Below, in pieces: positions 1 through 5,271 of a DNA stretch of 11,304 nucleotides. The notes beneath the pieces are model-generated. The model saw only the letters and a list, made by a program, of their open reading frames with translations, was not told where the DNA came from and searched no databases. A program made the translations under genes and the position numbers. How positions within the stretch are numbered: the first letter of the stretch is position 1; each line of letters opens with the position of its first letter. The DNA comes from Ignavibacteriales bacterium (GTDB lineage: Bacteria; Bacteroidota; Ignavibacteria; UBA10030): contig JACQPU010000196.1 of assembly GCA_016207365.1 (NCBI GenBank), positions 1-11,304 on the forward strand, in the 5' to 3' direction.

Positions 1-501
1 GTCCTGGGCAGTTATTACAAGGCTCGATATGACAGGGTGATGGCATCCGACGTCACGACACAGCTTCAACTGACCATCGAAGGATTGCGCGGGCATCTGA
101 TGGGCAAAGACAGACAGGGGGAGATCGAGGTGACGGAGGAGGCGGACCGCTATGTCCTTAAGCTTGATCCGTGCGGCAGCGGTGGAGTTGCGCGACAGAG
201 GGTCGAGAGTGGGAAGGAGCCCCGTCCGGATCTGTTCGGATTCTCCAAGAAAGCCGGCCCTCTCACATGGGGCAAAGCAAAGGTGTGCTACTACTGTGCC
301 CACTGCTCGATGGTCAACGAAATCCTTGCAATCGAAAACTACGGCCATCCGATGAGGATCACTGAGTATCCCGAAAAGGCTGAGGATGCTTGCGTGTGGT
401 ATATTTATAAGGATCCGAAAAAAATCCCTGCGGAATACTATGAGCGGGTCGGGAAAAAAGCGCCCACCGGGGCCCCTCGAATGTCAAAGGACAAGCCATG
501 A
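1..501 (+). CDS. Cysteine-rich protein of unknown function (5' end missing)
   Basis: The reading frame is open from the first base and ends with TGA at 499-501, so the true start lies upstream of the window; 166 residues are visible. The GTG at 37 and ATG at 40 are internal candidates, but the frame continues coherently to the left edge. The notable feature is a set of cysteines: one in a DPCGSGG stretch (window residue 58), then a C-x2-C-x2-C cluster inside CYYCAHC (residues 96, 99, 102), and one more at about residue 131 before a WYIYKDP stretch. The clustered cysteines with a nearby histidine suggest metal or Fe-S binding, but I do not recognise the family and assign no reaction. There is no signal peptide or membrane segment in the visible part. 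It overlaps the decarboxylase-family gene downstream by 4 bp (ATGA), so the two are probably translationally coupled and functionally linked. Confidence 0.85.
   Translation, partial: VLGSYYKARYDRVMASDVTTQLQLTIEGLRGHLMGKDRQGEIEVTEEADRYVLKLDPCGSGGVARQRVESGKEPRPDLFGFSKKAGPLTWGKAKVCYYCAHCSMVNEILAIENYGHPMRITEYPEKAEDACVWYIYKDPKKIPAEYYERVGKKAPTGAPRMSKDKP
486..491 (+). promoter_or_regulatory. Ribosome binding site of the decarboxylase-family gene
   Basis: AAAGGA lies 6 bases before the ATG at 498, inside the end of the upstream cysteine-rich gene. It supports this ATG as the start and the 4-bp overlap of the two genes. Confidence 0.6.
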
Positions 502-1241
502 AAAAAAGAAAGCCGGAGAGTTCCTGGTCAACACCTTGGGACTCACCCCTCGTACCCGAATTTCCTTTTACGTTTCGAGATGTCGAGGTGCTTTCACTCT
601 CCTATCGGTCAACCAGGAAGGCAATTGAAGCGCTTCTGCCTTCGCCCTTGAAGCCGACAGGTGACCATGTGGTCATTCACATTTACAATATGCGCGACGT
701 CGAGTGGCTTGGCTCCTATGGTGAGTGTAATGTTATGGTTGGAGCCGAGCTTGGCGCAAAGGCCAGAGGGGGTTACAGCCCTTATTTATTCCTGAGCAGT
801 GATGTCGGACTGGCTCATGGGAGGGAGGTGCACGGCCAGCCGAAGAAACTTGCCGATGCGCGTGTTGAAACCCGCGGCGATCTCTTGGTGGGCGTGGTGG
901 CGAGGAATGGCATCGATATCATCACAGGGACAATGGCGTACAAGCAGGAACGGGCAACAATTGAGCAATTCAAAAAGATGACCTTTGATTTCGCAGTGAA
1001 TCTGAATTACAAGGTGATTCCCGGAATCGACGGAAAGACCGCCATTCGGCAAATTACGAGTCGCACGCTTGCAGACGTACGCGTGCATGAGTGCTGGATC
1101 GGGCCTTGCAGCGTGGAGCTTCGTCCGAACGTACAGGCGCCGGTATTTCGATTGCCGGTTGTTGAATCCGGGCCGGGACTATTCTGGAAAGCGGACTTTA
1201 CGCTCGTTGAAGGCGAGGTATTACATGACTATCGGAAATAA
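498..1241 (+). CDS. Acetoacetate decarboxylase family protein
   Basis: The 247-residue protein is close to the usual acetoacetate decarboxylase (ADC) length of about 245-265 residues. Residues 107-118 read AHGREVHGQPKK, matching the ADC active-site loop; Lys116 aligns with the Schiff-base lysine (Lys115 in the Clostridium acetobutylicum enzyme) and Lys117 with its pKa-lowering neighbour. Upstream, the stretch around Glu76 (YGECNVMVG) fits the conserved acidic region. Family members decarboxylate acetoacetate or use the same lysine chemistry on other keto acids in decarboxylations, aldol reactions or dehydrations, so the substrate cannot be read from sequence. The protein is cytoplasmic, with no signal peptide. 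The start is an ATG with an AAAGGA ribosome site, overlapping the preceding gene by 4 bp. Its partner is an unknown cysteine-rich protein rather than a CoA-transferase, which argues against classical acetone formation. Confidence 0.88.
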   Translation: MKKRKPESSWSTPWDSPLVPEFPFTFRDVEVLSLSYRSTRKAIEALLPSPLKPTGDHVVIHIYNMRDVEWLGSYGECNVMVGAELGAKARGGYSPYLFLSSDVGLAHGREVHGQPKKLADARVETRGDLLVGVVARNGIDIITGTMAYKQERATIEQFKKMTFDFAVNLNYKVIPGIDGKTAIRQITSRTLADVRVHECWIGPCSVELRPNVQAPVFRLPVVESGPGLFWKADFTLVEGEVLHDYRK

Positions 1242-1307
1242 GCATGGAGTTTCAGGTTCCACGTTTCACGATCCAAGGCTTAGGACCTGATCCAGGGAAT
1301 CGAGGCT

Positions 1308-1328
1308 TCCAGCACGGAACTTGCTGGA
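1308..1328. repeat. Inverted repeat / short hairpin before the dehydrogenase gene
   Basis: TCCAGCA (1308-1314) and TGCTGGA (1322-1328) form a perfect 7-bp inverted repeat around a 7-base centre. It ends 19 bases before the ATG of the hydroxyacid dehydrogenase, in the 106-bp gap after the decarboxylase-family gene. No T-run follows, so it is not a typical intrinsic terminator. It could be an operator for a dimeric repressor or a leader hairpin; chance is possible for an arm this short. Confidence 0.4.
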
Positions 1329-1347
1329 GCGTGAAGCCAAAATTGTC

Positions 1348-2271
1348 ATGAAGAGAGTCGTCATTACCGATTGGGGCTTTCCCTCACTTGAGCCTGAAAA
1401 CGACGTGTTCCGTGGCCGCGGGATTGACCTTCAGGCCCACCAGTGTAAGACAGAAGATGATGTCGTTCGTGTTGTAGGGGATGCTGACGTGGTGATGGCA
1501 CAGTGGGCTCCGGTGCGCGCAAAAGCCATCGGCGCCATGAAACGGTGCCGTGGGATTGTCAGATACGGGATTGGCCTGGACAACATTGACCTTGAGGCGG
1601 CCAGAAAGCGTGGAATTGCGGTCAGGAACGTACCGGATTACTGCCTTGATGAAGTTGCGGACCACACCATTGGACTTATGCTCGCCCTTCAGCGCCAGAT
1701 CATGACTGTGGCCGAACGCGTGAAAAGGGGAACATGGTCGATTACGCCTCCCCTGAACCTTCCACCGCTTCGTGCATCGAAGCTTGGGCTTGTAGGGTTC
1801 GGACGCATTGCGCGGCTAGTCGCCCAGCGCGCGGCCGCCTTTGGAATGAGCATCCTCGCATTTGATCCTGGTGTCGCTCAGCGGGATATTCTCGATGCCC
1901 GGGTTCAACCGGTGTCCTTCGATGACCTCCTGACAAGTTCCGACATCATCAGTCTCCATTGCCCATTGAACGACGCGACGAGGCATTTGATCGGGAGGTC
2001 GGCCTTGGCGCGCATGAAATCTCAGGCTCTTGTTGTAAACACAAGCAGAGGCGGACTCGTGGATCTTGATGCTCTTGTCGTAACGTTGCGGGATGGCAGA
2101 ATAGCAGGCGCTGGTCTGGATGTGTTTGAGACCGAGCCGCTCCCTCCGAACCACGCGTTCTTGTCGCTCCCCAACGCGCTGGCCACAAGTCACATTGCAT
2201 GGTTTAGTACTGCGAGCATCGGACAACTGCAGCGTCGAGCCGCCCTGCAGGCGCTTAATCTTCTTCAATAG
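1348..2271 (+). CDS. D-2-hydroxyacid dehydrogenase, NAD(P)-dependent
   Basis: This 307-residue protein belongs to the D-isomer-specific 2-hydroxyacid dehydrogenase family (phosphoglycerate dehydrogenase, glyoxylate/hydroxypyruvate reductase, CtBP relatives), which interconverts 2-keto acids and D-2-hydroxy acids. The nucleotide-binding loop is G150-F-G-R-I-A155, with alanine in place of the usual third glycine. The catalytic triad is complete: Arg234 in NTSRGGLVD, Glu263 in VFETEPL and His282 in SHIAWFS. There is no C-terminal ACT domain, so it is the short form. The frame could open at TTG 1321, but ATG 1348 gives the family-typical N-terminus (MKRVVITD); no good ribosome site is seen before either. 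The rhamnose isomerase gene follows 9 bp after its stop. The substrate is unknown; a lactate- or uronate-derived keto acid would fit the setting (inference). Confidence 0.9.
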   Translation: MKRVVITDWGFPSLEPENDVFRGRGIDLQAHQCKTEDDVVRVVGDADVVMAQWAPVRAKAIGAMKRCRGIVRYGIGLDNIDLEAARKRGIAVRNVPDYCLDEVADHTIGLMLALQRQIMTVAERVKRGTWSITPPLNLPPLRASKLGLVGFGRIARLVAQRAAAFGMSILAFDPGVAQRDILDARVQPVSFDDLLTSSDIISLHCPLNDATRHLIGRSALARMKSQALVVNTSRGGLVDLDALVVTLRDGRIAGAGLDVFETEPLPPNHAFLSLPNALATSHIAWFSTASIGQLQRRAALQALNLLQ

Positions 2272-2272
2272 C

Positions 2273-2276
2273 AGGA
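2273..2276 (+). promoter_or_regulatory. Ribosome binding site deciding the rhamnose isomerase start
   Basis: AGGA lies 4 bases before ATG 2281 but only 1 base before the in-frame GTG 2278, so the ATG is the better start. Confidence 0.5.
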
Positions 2277-2280
2277 CGTG

Positions 2281-3576
2281 ATGGAACAATTCCAAATTCC
2301 GCAGTCGTTCATCGAAGAGCAGAATCGAAGCTTCATCCAGCCTGCAAACCGGGCGTATGATGTGCTGGCAGAGGATCTGGACCGGCGAGGGATCTCCATC
2401 GGCTCGATCACGGAGAAAGCTGCGAAATTTGAGGTGGCTTTGCCGTCATGGGCAGTGGGAACGGGAGGAACGAGGTTCGCGAAGTTCCCCGGACCCGGTG
2501 AACCCAGAACGGTGGAGGAAAAACTGGCCGACTGTGCGACCGTACACCAGCTCATTCGCATTACGCCACGGGTTTCGCTCCATATTCCGTGGGACAAACC
2601 TGCAGACGCTTCCCGGCTCAAGGCCTTTGCCCAATCCCTGGGTCTCGGGTTTGACGCCATGAATTCCAACACATTCCAGGACCAGCCAGGGCAGGCACTC
2701 AGCTATAAATTCGGTTCATTGACACATGCGGACAGGTCGGTTCGCCGAAAAGCCATTGACCACAATCTGGAATGTGTAGAGATTGGACAAAAGCTTGACT
2801 CCAAAGCCCTCACGGTGTGGATCGGCGACGGGGCGAACTTCCCCGGGCAGATTGACTTCAGGAGAAGTCTTGAACGGTACCTTGAGAGCCTTCGCGAGAT
2901 TGTGAGGGCCCTGCCGGACGATTGGAAGCTGTTCATCGAATACAAGCCATACGAGCCTGCTCTGTATGCAACTGTGCTGAACGACTGGGGAACGGCATAT
3001 TATTGTGCGTCGGAACTGGGTCCGAAGGTTCGATGTCTTGTGGATCTCGGTCATCACCTCCCGAATACCAACATCGAATTGGTGGTTGCAAGACTGCTTC
3101 AATGCGGTAAACTGGGCGGCTTTCACTTTAATGATAGCAAGTATGGGGATGACGATCTTGATGCGGGGAGTATCAAGCCGTTTCAGTTGTTCCTGGTCTT
3201 TCATGAGCTCGTAATGGCCGCGGAGGAGTCACCCGATCCTCGGAATATTTCCTATATGATTGATCAGAGTCACAATGTGACCGATCCCCTGGAGTCGTTG
3301 ATGGTCTCTGCGGAGGAGATTCAGAGGGCGTATGTGCAGGCGTTGCTTGTGGATCGCAAAGCTCTCAGGGCTCATCAGGAAAAGAATGATGCGTTAATGG
3401 CGCTCCGCACCCTGAAAGAAGCGTTTCGTACGGACGTCACGCCGATTCTCCAACGCGCGCGCATTGTTAGGGGAGGAGCCATTGATCCGCTTCTTTTGTA
3501 CAGAGCAAGTGGATACCGCGATCGGAAAGCTCGTGAGCGACCGGCGCGCACCGAACCGTCAGCCGGTATCGTGTGA
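2281..3576 (+). CDS. rhaI: L-rhamnose isomerase, Pseudomonas stutzeri type
   Basis: At 431 residues this matches the P. stutzeri L-rhamnose isomerase (about 430 residues) along its whole length, with signature stretches GTGGTRFA, SLHIPWDK, FDAMNSNTF, LTVWIGDG and HFNDSKYGDDDLDAG. It is a metal-dependent TIM-barrel enzyme that converts L-rhamnose to L-rhamnulose; the characterised relative also isomerises D-allose and other rare sugars. The expected ligands are all present: Glu220, Asp255, His258, His282, Asp290, Asp292 and Asp328, a uniform +1 offset from the P. stutzeri numbering as I remember it. One visible change is Glu-Tyr-Lys (220-222) where I recall Glu-His-Lys. It is cytoplasmic. No rhamnulokinase, aldolase or rhamnose transporter is in the window, so the pathway must be completed elsewhere, or the enzyme may act on another sugar. 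It probably shares a transcript with the dehydrogenase before it. Confidence 0.93.
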   Translation: MEQFQIPQSFIEEQNRSFIQPANRAYDVLAEDLDRRGISIGSITEKAAKFEVALPSWAVGTGGTRFAKFPGPGEPRTVEEKLADCATVHQLIRITPRVSLHIPWDKPADASRLKAFAQSLGLGFDAMNSNTFQDQPGQALSYKFGSLTHADRSVRRKAIDHNLECVEIGQKLDSKALTVWIGDGANFPGQIDFRRSLERYLESLREIVRALPDDWKLFIEYKPYEPALYATVLNDWGTAYYCASELGPKVRCLVDLGHHLPNTNIELVVARLLQCGKLGGFHFNDSKYGDDDLDAGSIKPFQLFLVFHELVMAAEESPDPRNISYMIDQSHNVTDPLESLMVSAEEIQRAYVQALLVDRKALRAHQEKNDALMALRTLKEAFRTDVTPILQRARIVRGGAIDPLLLYRASGYRDRKARERPARTEPSAGIV

Positions 3577-3591
3577 CTGCGGCGTTTCTTC

Positions 3592-3620
3592 TTGACAAAC
3601 GCGCAGATTAGCTGTATACT
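3592..3620 (+). promoter_or_regulatory. Sigma70-like promoter for the IclR-led operon
   Basis: A perfect -35 box TTGACA (3592-3597) is separated by 17 bp from a -10 box TATACT (3615-3620; one mismatch to TATAAT). Transcription would begin near 3627, about 20 bases before the IclR start codon at 3649, leaving a very short leader. This is the only convincing promoter in the window and sits exactly in the 72-bp gap between the two gene blocks. Confidence 0.75.
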
Positions 3621-3632
3621 GGATTAAACAGC
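3611..3632. promoter_or_regulatory. Candidate operator overlapping the -10 box
   Basis: GCTGT (3611-3615) and ACAGC (3628-3632) form an inverted repeat with a 12-bp centre; extending inward, 6 of 7 bases per arm match (GCTGTAT against GCTGTTT). It covers the -10 box and the likely start of transcription, a good position for autorepression by the IclR protein encoded just downstream. ATTAGC also occurs twice (3607-3612 and 3638-3643), flanking the same region. The protein-site link is inferred. Confidence 0.4.
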
Positions 3633-3648
3633 ATTCAATTAGCAAAAC

Positions 3649-4437
3649 ATGCCTGTCGATTACACAGTCCCGGCGATCGACCGAGCGGTTCGGCTGCTTG
3701 AGATTCTTTCGCTGGCCCCGCAGGGGCGGTCGCTTGCCCAATTGGCGGACGAACTGGGCGTGCCCAAAAGCACGCTGTTTCGGATTCTGCACACCCTCGA
3801 AGAACACGCTGTTGTTGCCGAAGATCCCGACCGGAAACTGTTCACACTCGGCATGCGGCTGCTGGAATGGGGGCATGCCGCGCTCTCCCGCATTGACCTG
3901 AAAACCGTCGCCCATCCCACCCTCCAGAAACTGGCCCATGAAACGCGGGAGAGTTTCTATCTCGCGATTCTCGATCACGACGATGTGATCATTGTGGATC
4001 ACGTGGATACCCCCGAAGTGTGGAAAATGGTGACCCGGCTCGGTCATCGGTCCCCGGTCCATTGCACCGCGACGGGACTCGTCCTTGCGGCGGACCTCGA
4101 AGCCGATGATCTGGAAAGATTGGTCGGACGGAAAGGGCTTAAGAAATACACCGACGCGACGATTACCGGCCTTGGAGCCCTCAAACGACGGCTTGCGAAA
4201 ATCCGCCAAGACGGACACTCAATTGTCGACGGTGAGTACAAGCCCGATCTTTGCGCCATTGCGGTTCCCCTCCGTGATCATAGCGGCAGGGTCGTGGCGT
4301 CTTTGATGACGGCTATTCCGTCGGAACGGTACCGTAAGAATAAACGGCGGGCAAAAGAGCTCATTGCCATCCTCAGCCGGTCTGCGGGTATGATTTCCCA
4401 GCGCCTCGGGTACAACTCCTCCAAACTGTCCACGTAA
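3649..4437 (+). CDS. IclR-family transcriptional regulator
   Basis: The 262-residue length is typical of the family. The N-terminal winged helix-turn-helix spans about residues 7-68, with the helix-turn-helix at about 28-50 (SLAQLADELGVPKSTLFRIL). The C-terminal GAF-like effector domain covers about 80-255 and shows the family landmarks PVHCTATG (136-143) and GEYKPDLCAIAVPL (195-208). IclR proteins bind small metabolites, often sugar-acid or aromatic catabolites, and repress or activate neighbouring catabolic operons. It is the first gene after the promoter at 3592-3620, and the epimerase gene starts 12 bp after its stop, so it is probably co-transcribed with the operon and autoregulated through the inverted repeat at 3611-3632 (inference). 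No clear ribosome site is seen before ATG 3649. The effector is unknown. Confidence 0.93.
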   Translation: MPVDYTVPAIDRAVRLLEILSLAPQGRSLAQLADELGVPKSTLFRILHTLEEHAVVAEDPDRKLFTLGMRLLEWGHAALSRIDLKTVAHPTLQKLAHETRESFYLAILDHDDVIIVDHVDTPEVWKMVTRLGHRSPVHCTATGLVLAADLEADDLERLVGRKGLKKYTDATITGLGALKRRLAKIRQDGHSIVDGEYKPDLCAIAVPLRDHSGRVVASLMTAIPSERYRKNKRRAKELIAILSRSAGMISQRLGYNSSKLST

Positions 4438-4449
4438 CACGGGCGTTGC

Positions 4450-5259
4450 ATGAAGACCCTCGAACTCGGAATCGTCAGTGATGAAATCTCGCCCGATTTC
4501 CGCGTAGCCGTTCGCCATGCGGTCGATTGGAACGTGAAGATTGTGGAATTACGGATGCTGGAGTCAGGTCGCGTACCGGCGGTGAAGACCGAAGAAATTC
4601 GGGAGGTACGCCACCTTGCAAGTGACAATGGAATTCGCATCTCAGCTCTTTCTCCCGGAATATTCAAGCATCCGCTTTCAGATGTTCAGACGATCCAACA
4701 CGAAATAACCGACACCCTTCCCCGTACCATCGACCTCGCTTCCAGTCTGGGATCGAATCTCATCATTGTGTTTGGATTCCAACGCGAGAACAATGAACCT
4801 CAGGAGCACGAGAATCAGTGGCTGGAAAGGATGAGATGGGCCGCGGAAATAGCAGGAAGGTCGGACATGGATCTTCTGATTGAAAACGAACCCGGGTTCT
4901 GGTGCAGCTCCGGAGGTGCGACGGCGGATCTCCTCCGAAAAGCCGGAATGAAAAACCTTGCGGCGAATTGGGATCCGTGCAATGCCTACGGGGCAGAGCC
5001 CAAGCCATATCCCGAGGGGTACATCGCGGTACGGGAATTTATCAGGAATGTCCATGTGAAAGATACGCTGGAAGGTTCGCTCATCCGCTGTGTACCGGTG
5101 GGTGAGGGAGCCATTGACTGGAAAGGCCAGCTTCAAGCTCTCCTCGAAGATTCCCTCGTCCATCACGTCACCATCGAAACCCACTGTCTTCCGTTGATTG
5201 AAAAGTCAAAGCATAATGTGGATACTCTCCGCCGGTATCTTGCGGAACTTACTTCGTAG
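4450..5259 (+). CDS. Sugar (phosphate) isomerase/epimerase, TIM barrel
   Basis: This 269-residue protein has the xylose-isomerase-like / AP-endonuclease-2 TIM barrel (IolE, hydroxypyruvate isomerase and tagatose epimerase relatives). The four metal ligands expected at strand ends are visible: Glu145 (LLIENEPG), Asp175 (NWDPCNAY), His202 (NVHVKD) and Glu243 (TIETH). Such enzymes use a divalent metal to shift a carbonyl or invert a carbon next to one; some act as lyases or dehydratases on keto-sugars. There is no signal peptide, so it acts in the cytoplasm. It lies 12 bp after the IclR gene and 12 bp before the exported glycosidase-like gene, inside the operon. The same operon carries a Gfo/Idh oxidoreductase, a pairing known from inositol catabolism and from 3-keto-glycoside cleavage. 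The exact substrate cannot be read from sequence. Confidence 0.88.
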   Translation: MKTLELGIVSDEISPDFRVAVRHAVDWNVKIVELRMLESGRVPAVKTEEIREVRHLASDNGIRISALSPGIFKHPLSDVQTIQHEITDTLPRTIDLASSLGSNLIIVFGFQRENNEPQEHENQWLERMRWAAEIAGRSDMDLLIENEPGFWCSSGGATADLLRKAGMKNLAANWDPCNAYGAEPKPYPEGYIAVREFIRNVHVKDTLEGSLIRCVPVGEGAIDWKGQLQALLEDSLVHHVTIETHCLPLIEKSKHNVDTLRRYLAELTS

Positions 5260-5265
5260 AAGGGA
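5260..5265 (+). promoter_or_regulatory. Ribosome binding site deciding the glycosidase-like gene start
   Basis: AAGGGA lies directly after the epimerase stop codon and 6 bases before ATG 5272. The alternative in-frame TTG 5266 would abut it, so ATG 5272 is the start. Confidence 0.65.
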
Positions 5266-5271
5266 TTGCCT

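Noticed and set aside
1069..1290. Small plus-strand open frame spanning the decarboxylase end and the following gap
   Set aside because: It is out of frame with the well-supported gene for most of its length and shows no ribosome site or protein signature.
1321..1347. Alternative TTG start for the hydroxyacid dehydrogenase
   Set aside because: It would add nine residues not typical of the family and places the start inside the inverted repeat; ATG 1348 gives the usual N-terminus.
1242..1347. Possible promoter or terminator in the gap before the dehydrogenase
   Set aside because: No convincing -35/-10 pair and no T-run after the hairpin are visible; only the inverted repeat is reported.
3577..3648. 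Intrinsic terminator after the rhamnose isomerase gene
   Set aside because: No stable GC-rich stem followed by a T-run is seen, so readthrough from the left block into the IclR operon cannot be excluded.
3559..4218. Minus-strand open frame (219 codons) opposite the IclR gene and promoter
   Set aside because: It runs across the promoter and the IclR gene in antisense, and the translation has no family features.
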